Below are positions 1-6,780 of a stretch of 7,050 bases of DNA, in pieces; position 1 is the stretch's first letter, and each line of letters starts with the position of its first letter. Position numbers and translations under genes: made by a program. The notes under the pieces were generated by a model. That model was not told the DNA's origin. It saw nothing but the letters and a program-made list of their open reading frames with translations, and made no database searches. The stretch comes from Lachnospiraceae bacterium (GTDB lineage Bacteria; Bacillota; Clostridia; Lachnospirales; Lachnospiraceae): positions 1,734 through 8,783 of the forward strand of contig DNJW01000279.1 of assembly GCA_003488965.1 (NCBI GenBank), read 5' to 3'.

Positions 1-99
1 CTCAAAAAATGCCTTATCCGTCTTAATAAGCTGCTCCAGATTATCTATAGCGGCAATTTCCACACGCTTCAAAAATATATTAATGAAATAGAATCTTAG
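1..99 (+). CDS. Possible 3' end of a convergent gene, product unknown
   Basis: An open frame enters from the left edge in frame 1 and ends at TAG 97-99, giving 32 residues that finish in QKYINEIES. It would converge on the SleB-type gene, with only three bases between the two stop codons. Thirty-two open codons can occur by chance. The supporting sign is base use: second codon positions are poorest in GC and first positions richer, as expected for a plus-strand gene. The opposite strand is also open here (reading leftward from a TTG at 71), but it has no Shine-Dalgarno site and its codon-position GC pattern is the wrong way round. I cannot name the product. The sequence to the left of the window would settle it. 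Confidence 0.4.
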   Translation, partial: LKKCLIRLNKLLQIIYSGNFHTLQKYINEIES

Positions 100-102
100 A
101 TT

Positions 103-1275
103 TTAATAAAAAATGTGGCCTCCTATCTGTATTCCGTTCAGCCCTTCTATCGGCGTACGGAAATATACGCAATTGCCCACATTCGTACTGCCTCTCATGG
201 CTTCGTCCGCTGCCTGATAACAGCTTTGCGTTGCAGAGCCGCCGGCTAACGCTGCTGCCAGACGTCCGCTCCCTACCGGAGAAAACTGTCCTCCCTGATA
301 GATTACGCCTACTACCGAATCCGGATACACCGAACTGAGCACCCGGTTTATCACTACAGAACCGACTGCCAGCTGCCCTGCATAGCCCTCTCCTCCGGCC
401 TCGCAATAGATTAGATTTGCCAGCAGATACCTGTCTCCCTCTGCAAAACTCACTTCCGATATGTCGCGCCATGCCGACTGTGCTGCAAGCTGTGACAGCC
501 GGATTTCCTCGGCCAGTTTTTCCTGCAGCTGTTTGATGTCCTCTTCCTGTTCCTGTAATTGCTGCTCGTAAGCAAGCGCCTCCGACTCCGCCTGGGATAT
601 CTCATTCTTTTTTCCCGCCACACTGGTAGATGTCTGGCTTACCAGACCCGACACGCTGCTTTTTTCCACTTCCACTTGTGCCTTGTAATCATTCAGTTCC
701 TTTTTTTCATCTTCCAGCTTTGCTTCCGCCAATGCAATCAGTTCCTTTGTCTGCTGGTATTCCTCCAGTTTCATACGATCATATTCAGCAAGCTGTTCAA
801 TGTAATCGCTCCGGTTTATCATATCCGAAAAATTCGCCGATGAAAAAAACATCTCCAGCACAATATAATCCTGCGTTTCGTAAATGAACTGAATCCGCTT
901 CTTCATACATTCATACTGCCATTCCTCCGTAGCCTTCGCATCTGCCAGTTCCGCCTTTGTCTTCTCAATCTCGTCTTCTTTCTCTTCTATCATTTGCTCC
1001 AGTTCTTCCAGCTTAGCGCTTACCTCTTTAAGCTGGCTGTTCAGCGAATTCAGTTTCCCTTGCAGTTCATTCTTTTCCTCGCTCAGGTTTTGCAAGTCTT
1101 CCTTTGTCTGCTCCAGATCGGCTTCCGTTTTCTTTTTCTCGTCCTCCGCCTCCTGAAGCTTCTTTCTGGTAGCCTCTGTGGCATGCACCCTGACTGCAGT
1201 CATTCCAGGGAAGACCCCTACAAGCAATACCGCCAGCAGCAGCATCGCTATATACCGTTTTCCCATATGCTTCAT
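103..1275 (-). CDS. Secreted coiled-coil SleB-type cell wall hydrolase
   Basis: A 390-residue exported peptidoglycan hydrolase. Residues 1-32 form a signal peptide: a basic start, a hydrophobic stretch at about 8-24, and a likely cleavage after VHA (30-32). Residues 33 to about 262 are highly charged coiled coil rich in E, K, Q and L. The coil is interrupted at about 125-165 by a segment with RIQFIYE, an LEMFFSS-NFSD stretch and a following DYIEQLAEYD. This resembles the hinge of PcsB/CwlO/EnvC-like coiled coils, which in known cases contact FtsX. Residues about 280-390 are a SleB (Hydrolase_2) domain with LLANLIYCEAGGE, VVINRV, VIYQGGQFSPV and a C-terminal GGHIFY; by family homology E292 is the catalytic glutamate. 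SleB enzymes are lytic transglycosylases. The usual peptidoglycan-binding domain is absent. The start is uncertain: ATG at 1275 has only a short AGGA three bases upstream, and ATG at 1266 is an alternative. It lies 27 bases after the dCMP deaminase stop and is the last gene of the operon. Substrate and timing (vegetative or spore) are inferred. Confidence 0.92.
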   Translation of the reverse strand: MKHMGKRYIAMLLLAVLLVGVFPGMTAVRVHATEATRKKLQEAEDEKKKTEADLEQTKEDLQNLSEEKNELQGKLNSLNSQLKEVSAKLEELEQMIEEKEDEIEKTKAELADAKATEEWQYECMKKRIQFIYETQDYIVLEMFFSSANFSDMINRSDYIEQLAEYDRMKLEEYQQTKELIALAEAKLEDEKKELNDYKAQVEVEKSSVSGLVSQTSTSVAGKKNEISQAESEALAYEQQLQEQEEDIKQLQEKLAEEIRLSQLAAQSAWRDISEVSFAEGDRYLLANLIYCEAGGEGYAGQLAVGSVVINRVLSSVYPDSVVGVIYQGGQFSPVGSGRLAAALAGGSATQSCYQAADEAMRGSTNVGNCVYFRTPIEGLNGIQIGGHIFY

Positions 1276-1302
1276 CCGTCCTACCCGCCTTGTGTTTACT
1301 CA

Positions 1303-1782
1303 TTACATATTCAATTCTACTCTGCGTCCGGTTTTCTGATACTGATAATATCTTACTCCCGCCGCATCCAGCATCCGCTTGGATGCTTTCGTAGCCGGTG
1401 AATCTGCATACTTGTCACTGTCATATACTATCGTTTTTATGCCGGCCTGAATAATCGCCTTTGCACATTCGTTGCAGGGAAACAATGACACGTATATTTT
1501 TGCCCCTTCCAGACTTCCGCCCCGGTAGTTCAAAATAGCATTCAGTTCGCTGTGGGTTACATATGCATATTTTGTGTCATATGTATCTCCCTCTCTTTCC
1601 CACGGAAATTCATCATCCGAACATCCGGCCGGGAAACCGTTATATCCCATTGACAGAATCTTATTATCCTCACTGACGATGCAGGCCCCCACCTGCGTGT
1701 GCGGGTCCTTAGAGCGCATTCCCGACAGCATGGATACCCCCATAAAATACTCATCCCAAGAAATATAGTTTTTCCTTTTCAT
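1303..1782 (-). CDS. dCMP deaminase (ComEB-type deoxycytidylate deaminase)
   Basis: Zinc-dependent cytosolic enzyme that deaminates dCMP to dUMP, the substrate of thymidylate synthase. The 159-residue protein shows the family signature: zinc ligand H77 and proton-shuttling E79 in HSELNAI, and zinc cysteines C103 and C106 in FPCNECAK. It also has the substrate-pocket stretch GYNGFPAGCSDDEFPW (46-61) and the early DPHTQVGACIV (26-36). The usual HAE is HSE here, a mild change that keeps the ligands. The reading frame is open 28 codons further upstream to an ATG at 1866, but that start lies inside upp and gives an unrelated leader. ATG at 1782 begins the family-like MKRKNYISWDEYFM and has an AAGGA and an AGGG upstream. 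It follows the upp stop by 19 bases. The product is close to B. subtilis ComEB and T4 dCMP deaminase in type; the competence name is avoided because no comE genes are nearby. Confidence 0.95.
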   Translation of the reverse strand: MKRKNYISWDEYFMGVSMLSGMRSKDPHTQVGACIVSEDNKILSMGYNGFPAGCSDDEFPWEREGDTYDTKYAYVTHSELNAILNYRGGSLEGAKIYVSLFPCNECAKAIIQAGIKTIVYDSDKYADSPATKASKRMLDAAGVRYYQYQKTGRRVELNM

Positions 1783-1801
1783 ATACCCTGTTTTCCTTCT
1801 A

Positions 1802-2431
1802 TTATTTCGTACCGAATATCCTGTCCCCTGCGTCTCCCAGTCCGGGCACAATATATCCGTGGTCATTCAGTTTTTCGTCCAGCGCACCGATATACATATC
1901 CACATCCGGATGAGTTTTCTGCATCCGCTCCACTCCCTCCGGTGCAGCTATAATACACATAAAATGTATATTCTTGCATCCCTTGTCTTTCAGCATCTGA
2001 ATAGCCGCCACCGAAGAACCTCCGGTTGCCAGCATGGGGTCTACCACAAACACTTCCCTTTCCGCACAGTCAGCCGGCAGTTTACAATAATATTCTACCG
2101 GTTCCAAAGTTTCCGGATCTCTATAGAGTCCGATATGCCCTACTTTTGCCGCCGGAATAAGCTGCAAAACTCCATCCACCATCCCAAGACCTGCCCGGAG
2201 AATCGGAACGATAGCCATTTTTTTTCCCTTCAGCGCCTTTACCGTTGTTTCACAAATCGGCGTTTCTATCTGAAGCTCCGAGAGCTGCAGATTCCTTGTG
2301 GCTTCATAACAGATTAACATTGCAATTTCGCCGATAGTCTGTCTAAAATCCTTTGTTCCTGTCTGCTTTCTCCTGATGTAGCCAATTTTATGCTGAATCA
2401 GCGGGTGGTCCATAACAATTACATTTGACAT
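1802..2431 (-). CDS. upp: Uracil phosphoribosyltransferase
   Basis: Converts uracil plus PRPP to UMP in pyrimidine salvage, in the cytoplasm. The 209-residue length is standard for bacterial Upp. The PRPP-binding loop is complete ([11 protein letters not shown], 130-140), as are the PILRAGLGM segment (77-84) and the C-terminal uracil-binding block ending [13 protein letters not shown] (197-209). ATG at 2431 is preceded by a full AAAGGAGG seven bases upstream, the best ribosome site in the window. The gene starts 37 bases after the rpiB stop, in the same direction, and is followed by dCMP deaminase, so two pyrimidine enzymes sit side by side. I saw no PyrR-type or other attenuator in the short upstream gap, so regulation is probably that of the whole operon. 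Confidence 0.98.
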   Translation of the reverse strand: MSNVIVMDHPLIQHKIGYIRRKQTGTKDFRQTIGEIAMLICYEATRNLQLSELQIETPICETTVKALKGKKMAIVPILRAGLGMVDGVLQLIPAAKVGHIGLYRDPETLEPVEYYCKLPADCAEREVFVVDPMLATGGSSVAAIQMLKDKGCKNIHFMCIIAAPEGVERMQKTHPDVDMYIGALDEKLNDHGYIVPGLGDAGDRIFGTK

Positions 2432-2467
2432 TACTGTACCTCCTTTACATAATGACCCGTGTTTACC

Positions 2468-2914
2468 TTATATTTTTTCTTCCAGTGCAGCAATCTTCGC
2501 TATTCTCCGGCAATGCTTTTCTTCCCCTGAAAAAGGAGTATTCAAAAAGGTATCTACAATCCCCAGTGCCAGATTTTTCCCTACAATTCCTGCCCCAAGA
2601 GCCAGCATATTCGCATCGTTATGCTCCCTTGTCAGTCTGGCAGATACTGTATCGGAACACAAAGCACAGCGGATACCCTTTATTTTATTGGCTGTAATAG
2701 ATATACCGATTCCTGTTGTGCATATTACAATTCCTTTTTCACACTCGCCAAGCGCCACCGCCTCCGCTGCTGCGGTCCCAAACTCTGGATAATCACAGGA
2801 AGCCGTGTCCGTACATCCAAAATCTTTGTAAGCAATTCCTTTTTCCTTTAAATATTTGATAATTTCCTGTTTCAACCCATAACCGCCATGGTCACAGCCT
2901 AATGCTATATCCAT
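2468..2914 (-). CDS. rpiB: Ribose-5-phosphate isomerase B
   Basis: Interconverts ribose 5-phosphate and ribulose 5-phosphate in the non-oxidative pentose phosphate pathway, linking to PRPP supply for the downstream Upp. The 148-residue protein has the LacAB/RpiB fold signature: GCDHGG (6-11) with D8 and H9, DYPEFG (41-46), the catalytic loop around C65, and EHNDANMLALGAG (97-109) with H98 and N99. The C-terminal phosphate-binding stretch has H134 and R137. The catalytic loop reads CTTGIG, where most family members have CGTGIG; the catalytic cysteine is kept. The family also contains LacA/LacB galactose-6-phosphate isomerases, but there are no lactose or tagatose genes here and the Sua5 and Upp neighbours favour RpiB. 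A strong GAAGGAGG lies four bases before ATG 2914. The start lies 18 bases past the sua5 stop. Confidence 0.96.
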   Translation of the reverse strand: MDIALGCDHGGYGLKQEIIKYLKEKGIAYKDFGCTDTASCDYPEFGTAAAEAVALGECEKGIVICTTGIGISITANKIKGIRCALCSDTVSARLTREHNDANMLALGAGIVGKNLALGIVDTFLNTPFSGEEKHCRRIAKIAALEEKI

Positions 2915-2932
2915 AAAACCTCCTTCTGATAT

Positions 2933-3988
2933 TTATAATTTTACTATGTGATGCCCTGCCGCTTTCAGCAGACGGTTCATGATGGCTTGTCCCATTCCGC
3001 CGCCTTCTGCCGGTTCTTCAAAAGCCTCCGAATAAATTACAGTAACTCCCTCATCGTCAAATTCCCTCAAAATGCGGTACAATGCCCGGGCTATGGATGA
3101 TTCCTCCGTCCTGCTTCCCGCACTTTTTATATTTCCCGTCTCATAAAATGCAGCCGTCTCATCCGTACCGATGATTCCGACTTTTTCCCCCTCTTTTTCC
3201 ATCTCCCGGCATCTTCTGTTAATCTCCGCAACTACCTTTTCCTGCATTCCGCTGATAATGGTCAAATCGCCCTTCGGTGCATAATGCTTATATTTCATCC
3301 CCGGTGCCTTCGGTGCTTGTCCATCCTCCAAAACGGCTCTGTCTATCTCCACATGCCCCAGCACCCTCTCCAGCATCTCTTTTGTCACGTAACCAGGGCG
3401 CAGAATCACAGGAACCCGCTCCGTTAAATCTACAATTGTGGATTCCAGTCCAATGCAAATATCTCCGCCGTCCAGAATCATCTCTATCCGTCCGTACATG
3501 TCCTCTGCCACATACTTTGCCTGCGTAGGGCTAGGTCTTCCTGATATATTTGCGCTGGGAGCCGCCACATATCCTCCCGCCGCTTCTATTAAAGCCAGCG
3601 CAGTTTTATGTCCCGGCATCCTGACAGCCACCGTATCCAGCCCTCCTGTGGTCTCATAAGGAACTTTGCCGCTTTTTCTCAATATCATAGTCAGCGGACC
3701 GGGCCAAAAAGCATCCGCCAGCTTTCCTGCCGTTTCCGGCACCTGTGCCGCAATGGAATTCATATCTTCCATTCTGCAGATATGCACAATCAGGGGATTA
3801 TCCGAGGGCCGCCCCTTGGCACGGTATATCTTTTCCGCTGCGCTTTTATCCAAAGCATTGCCGCCCAGTCCATAAACCGTTTCCGTAGGAAATGCCACCA
3901 GACCGCCCTTTTGAATAATCATCCCTGCTTCCTTCAAAGCTTCCTTATCTATATTTTTCTCATCTATCGGAACAATTTTTGTTTTCAT
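2933..3988 (-). CDS. sua5: L-threonylcarbamoyladenylate synthase, long Sua5 form
   Basis: Makes threonylcarbamoyl-AMP from threonine, bicarbonate and ATP, the first step of the universal t6A37 modification of ANN-decoding tRNAs; the product is then used by TsaD/TsaB/TsaE. Residues about 13-205 are the YrdC domain: GGLVAFPTETVYGLGG (28-43), the KGRPSDNPLIVHI segment (58-70), WPGPLT (95-100) and APSANISGRPSPT (143-155). The linker motif PGMKYKHYAPKG (229-240) and a C-terminal Sua5 domain (about 241-345) follow, so this is the two-domain Sua5/YwlC type and not the short TsaC. The length of 351 is normal. ATG at 3988 is preceded by AAGGTGA and, just upstream, by a good promoter, so this is probably the first gene of its operon. 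Confidence 0.97.
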   Translation of the reverse strand: MKTKIVPIDEKNIDKEALKEAGMIIQKGGLVAFPTETVYGLGGNALDKSAAEKIYRAKGRPSDNPLIVHICRMEDMNSIAAQVPETAGKLADAFWPGPLTMILRKSGKVPYETTGGLDTVAVRMPGHKTALALIEAAGGYVAAPSANISGRPSPTQAKYVAEDMYGRIEMILDGGDICIGLESTIVDLTERVPVILRPGYVTKEMLERVLGHVEIDRAVLEDGQAPKAPGMKYKHYAPKGDLTIISGMQEKVVAEINRRCREMEKEGEKVGIIGTDETAAFYETGNIKSAGSRTEESSIARALYRILREFDDEGVTVIYSEAFEEPAEGGGMGQAIMNRLLKAAGHHIVKL

Positions 3989-4005
3989 TATAAGTCACCT
4001 TGTAT

Positions 4006-4034
4006 AGTATAGCATATCCCGGCGGTTTTGTCTC
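4006..4034 (-). promoter_or_regulatory. Sigma-A-type promoter of the sua5-rpiB-upp operon
   Basis: On the minus strand a -35 element GAGACA (4029-4034) is followed by a 17-base spacer and a -10 element TATACT (4006-4011). TGC just before the -10 gives an extended -10 (TGn). Transcription would begin near 3999, leaving a leader of about a dozen bases that contains the AAGGTGA ribosome site. The -35 touches the stop codon of the upstream amidase gene (4034-4036). No terminator separates the two, so readthrough from upstream is also possible. Confidence 0.65.
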
Positions 4035-4759
4035 TAATTCATATTTAAATACTGCATAATCCCCATGTGCACCGCCCATGCCGCCTTTTCCTGATATATT
4101 TCCGAATTCAGCTTCTCTTCCTCCGCCCTATTGGAAAGAAAACCGCACTCTACAATTACAATAGGGCAGGAAGTTTTTTTCAGAAGATAATAGCTGTCAT
4201 TGGCTTTCGCCTCCCTTTTATTTTCCGCATCCACATTGATGACAAAACGCTTCTGAATCAACTCCGCCAGCTGCTTTCCGGTAGAACTTCCCGCATAATA
4301 GAATACCTGTGCTCCATGGACATATTCCTCGTGATAACTGTTCTGGTGAATACTGACCACAATCTGGGGCTGCGCTTCTTCAATAATTGCAATTCTACGT
4401 TTCATATCCTGTACTTTTTTATTGGAAGCCCCGGCATCATACAGCCCGTTATCATCCGTCCGCGTCATAATGACTTTTACGTCCTCCGCTTCCAGAAATC
4501 CCTTGACCATTTCTGCTATTTTTAAATTAATATCTTTTTCCCGAGAGCCGTTTACTCCTACCTTGCCCGGATCCGCGCCTCCGTGCCCCGCATCAATTAC
4601 CACGCAGAACTTCTCTTTTCCCGTTTCATCTTGTTCTTCCGTCTCAATATTGTCTGAATTAACATAGGCGGCACCCTCCCCTGCCACAAAATACATGGAC
4701 ACGAGAAGAATTGCCGCCATTATTATCCTTAAGACCCTGCCTTGTTTTTCCTCCATCAT
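4034..4759 (-). CDS. cwlD: Membrane-anchored N-acetylmuramoyl-L-alanine amidase, CwlD-like
   Basis: Zinc amidase (Amidase_3 family) that cuts the bond between N-acetylmuramic acid and the stem peptide. The 241-residue protein has an N-terminal hydrophobic segment at about 9-27 acting as signal or anchor, a short acidic linker, then the catalytic domain (about 51-240). Expected zinc ligands are H59 (IDAGHGG), E74 (SREKD) and H138 (SIHQN), with catalytic E204 (IVECGFLSN). Length and layout match B. subtilis CwlD (about 237 residues), including the GAQ-FYY block (149-155) and the absence of SPOR, SH3 or binding repeats. CwlD acts with PdaA to form muramic-delta-lactam in the spore cortex, so a sporulation role is likely but inferred. 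ATG 4759 and ATG 4756 are adjacent and the ribosome site is weak (GGTAGAG). The start lies 67 bases after the GH18 stop with no clear promoter between, so co-transcription with the GH18 gene is likely. Confidence 0.92.
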   Translation of the reverse strand: MMEEKQGRVLRIIMAAILLVSMYFVAGEGAAYVNSDNIETEEQDETGKEKFCVVIDAGHGGADPGKVGVNGSREKDINLKIAEMVKGFLEAEDVKVIMTRTDDNGLYDAGASNKKVQDMKRRIAIIEEAQPQIVVSIHQNSYHEEYVHGAQVFYYAGSSTGKQLAELIQKRFVINVDAENKREAKANDSYYLLKKTSCPIVIVECGFLSNRAEEEKLNSEIYQEKAAWAVHMGIMQYLNMN

Positions 4760-4771
4760 CTCTCTACCGCT

Positions 4772-4804
4772 CTGCTTCTGCTGTTATTACAACTTATGAA
4801 GCAG
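4772..4804. repeat. 7-bp inverted repeat between the GH18 and amidase genes
   Basis: CTGCTTC at 4772-4778 is the exact reverse complement of GAAGCAG at 4798-4804, with a 19-base loop. There is no T tract after either arm, so it is not a standard terminator. It could slow translation or stabilise the message just before the amidase start, but a chance match is possible. Confidence 0.3.
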
Positions 4805-4826
4805 TGCGCAGAAAAATGAGCCCATC

Positions 4827-6578
4827 TTACTGATTCAGGTAATTTCCGATTACATCCCATATAGAAGCTTTTTCAAATCCCAGCTTCCAGGATGCTACGC
4901 CCCCGATATTATACTTCTGCATGATATTCAGCTTTGCACTTATAGAATCCTCGTCCTCCAGCCAGACCTGATACAATATCCCGCCTTCCTGTACTTCTCC
5001 GTAATTCTGGCAAGTCTCCTCATCCCAGCGCATTTCCATATTATGATTAGCCACAAACTGTTCCGCCAGGTCCATGCCCACTGCCTCACTTGTCAGATTT
5101 GCGCCTTCGCTTTTCCATATGCGGGTATAAAAGGGCAGTGCATTAATCACCTTTTGGGCGGGAACCTGATCCACCGTCCTGCGGATTCCGTCCTCAACAA
5201 ATCCGATAGACGCCACGCTTCCGGCTTCCGGGCTGCCGTTGTAATGCTCATCATAACCCATAATAATTACATAATCGGCAAACACTCCCTGTTCGCCCCT
5301 ATTATAATGGTCGGTATATCCCGTAGGCACATAATTATCCACAGAAAGTACAATTCCCTTTTCTCTGCATACGACGGAAAGTTCTCTGACAAACTGGATA
5401 AAATGCTCTCCCGTATCCTGACTCAGGCCTTCAAAATCTATATTAATGCCATCCAATCCATATTCCAATGCCGTATTGACAAGGTTTTCCACCAGATAAG
5501 CCCGTTTGGACGTATAAGAAAGCACCTCATAAGTATCTACCGAGTTCTGATTGGTGAAGTTGTCGATAAGCCCCCATACCTCCAGTCCCATGTTATGTGC
5601 CTTGTCCACATAATCTTTCGAAGCAAAGCTGGAAAAATTCCCTTCATTATCGGTCAAGGCAAACCAAGTGGGAGAAATAACGTTGATCCCCTTTGTATTC
5701 TCCAAAACAGTAAAAAGCGTGTCATTTCCCGCCGTCCCTGCCACCGCATGCCATGCAAGATTTATTTTATACGTTCTTGAAATACTGGTAAATTCAGGAT
5801 TTCTAAAATCATTTGCAGCTTCTGCCGGTATTTCCTCCTGAGGCTGCGTTTCTATTCCCGCTCCGTCGCCTTTCTCCATCCGTTTATTTTCCACATAACC
5901 AATAAAAGCATCCTCCGTCTTCACCTTGCTCCAATTTTCCATCTCTTCTAAGACTGTTACTTCGGTGCCCTCCTGTATATCCGTAAGAATCGGACTTTTC
6001 ACACCGCCCTGATACCGCACCGCTGTATCCTTCGTTATCCGGGCCGCCTCTCCGCTCTTTCCATATTCCTGTGTATAAACCTGCATACGGTTTGGCTCTG
6101 TAAAAGGCTCATAAACATAATCGGTAAACAGCTTTACATAATCCGCCGCCACATACAGCATTTCCTCGCCGCCGTCTGTCCCGGCAGCATATCTGGCAAT
6201 CGGGAAGCCCATATCCGCACCGCCGTCTTTCAATGTATAAGAAGAAGAGCCGATTTCCGTCCTCACCGTATCCGCAGGCAAAGTATACAGCAAAAGCTGT
6301 TCATTCTTATCTTCATAAAATCTGCTGTTGAAATACTTATGGACTGTTGCCAAATCAAAATAATATACGCCGTCTATCAGTTTCGCCGATTCCTCTGCCA
6401 GCTCATCCCCTAAGATTATGGCAACCTCATCCGTACTGCTTATGGAATAATACTCTTCCAAATCCGCCCTTTCCTTAGAATACGAGTATTTGTCCAACAC
6501 CTTCATGCCAACGCTAATTGCAACGATTATAATAATAAGGACGACTGCAATTATTACCGGAATTATTTTTTTCTTCAT
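4827..6578 (-). CDS. Membrane-anchored SH3b and GH18 glycosidase (SleL/YaaH-like catalytic domain)
   Basis: A 583-residue wall-associated protein, probably an N-acetylglucosaminidase acting on peptidoglycan. The layout is a single N-terminal membrane segment (about 5-27) after a basic MKKK; a region at about 45-165 resembling copper-amine-oxidase-N-type stalk domains (DGVYYFDLATV, MLYVAADYVKLF); a bacterial SH3 domain (about 180-236: VRYQGG, EGTEVTVLEEMENWSKVKT, IGYVE); a linker rich in E, P and A (about 238-260); and a GH18 barrel (about 268-583). The GH18 active-site strand is DGINIDFE (376-383): D381 and the acid E383 are kept, while the second D of the consensus DxxDxDxE is N379. MGYDEHY (440-446) and a late ASWKLG (562-567) fit the barrel. 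LysM repeats typical of SleL/YaaH are absent. ATG 6578 has GAAGGGAG eight bases upstream and a strong promoter about 30 bases further. The substrate is inferred; chitin cannot be excluded. Confidence 0.94.
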   Translation of the reverse strand: MKKKIIPVIIAVVLIIIIVAISVGMKVLDKYSYSKERADLEEYYSISSTDEVAIILGDELAEESAKLIDGVYYFDLATVHKYFNSRFYEDKNEQLLLYTLPADTVRTEIGSSSYTLKDGGADMGFPIARYAAGTDGGEEMLYVAADYVKLFTDYVYEPFTEPNRMQVYTQEYGKSGEAARITKDTAVRYQGGVKSPILTDIQEGTEVTVLEEMENWSKVKTEDAFIGYVENKRMEKGDGAGIETQPQEEIPAEAANDFRNPEFTSISRTYKINLAWHAVAGTAGNDTLFTVLENTKGINVISPTWFALTDNEGNFSSFASKDYVDKAHNMGLEVWGLIDNFTNQNSVDTYEVLSYTSKRAYLVENLVNTALEYGLDGINIDFEGLSQDTGEHFIQFVRELSVVCREKGIVLSVDNYVPTGYTDHYNRGEQGVFADYVIIMGYDEHYNGSPEAGSVASIGFVEDGIRRTVDQVPAQKVINALPFYTRIWKSEGANLTSEAVGMDLAEQFVANHNMEMRWDEETCQNYGEVQEGGILYQVWLEDEDSISAKLNIMQKYNIGGVASWKLGFEKASIWDVIGNYLNQ

Positions 6579-6606
6579 TTATCCAGCTCCCTTCCAATCG
6601 TCCTTT

Positions 6607-6635
6607 ATTATAGCAAACTATTTATATACCGTCAT
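6607..6635 (-). promoter_or_regulatory. Strong extended -10 promoter upstream of the GH18 gene
   Basis: Minus-strand elements are -35 ATGACG (6630-6635), a 17-base spacer, and a perfect -10 TATAAT (6607-6612) preceded by TGC (extended -10). Transcription would start near 6600, giving a leader of about 20 bases that holds the ribosome site. The A/T-rich run just upstream (about 6636-6668) could act as an UP element. Confidence 0.75.
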
Positions 6636-6671
6636 TACAAAATTTAACTTTTTCCTTCTTTTTTTGACAAT

Positions 6672-6780
6672 ATCCTGCTGCTTACTCCGCAGCCTGCAGC
6701 AATGTACCTTGGACGCTCTAGGGGGTCTTCCTATTTTTTATGCTGCCGTACACCCCTGCCTGCTTTTTGCAGCGAAATCC
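6672..6780 (-). other. GC-richer structured patch, possible small RNA or repeat element
   Basis: This patch is clearly richer in G and C than the AT-rich DNA on both sides. In minus-strand order it holds GCAGCA (6741-6746), TGCTGC (6696-6701) and GCAGCA (6676-6681), so the middle element can pair with either partner. The 6676-6701 hairpin has a six-base stem. There is also a small CTGC/GCAG hairpin (6760-6772) and a possible longer-range pairing of AGGGG (6720-6724) with CCCCT (6753-6757). No known riboswitch or RNA family signature was recognised. It lies upstream of the GH18 promoter, so it would need its own promoter to be transcribed. It could equally be a dispersed intergenic repeat or a decayed gene. 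Confidence 0.3.

Noticed and set aside
80..472. 130-codon minus-strand frame overlapping the SleB domain
   Set aside because: It is an alternate-frame shadow: the SleB catalytic motifs are in the other frame, and this one is arginine-, serine- and glycine-rich with no domain.
1783..1866. Upstream extension of the dCMP deaminase to an ATG at 1866
   Set aside because: It overlaps the end of upp by 65 bases and adds 28 residues unlike the family. The ATG at 1782 fits the family N-terminus and has purine-rich ribosome-site sequence.
4760..4826. Separate promoter or terminator between the GH18 and amidase genes
   Set aside because: No -35/-10 pair with sensible spacing was found, and the inverted repeat there lacks a T tract.
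5043..5780. 245-codon plus-strand open frame
   Set aside because: It lies entirely antisense to the well-supported GH18 domain, has no recognisable domains and no operon context.
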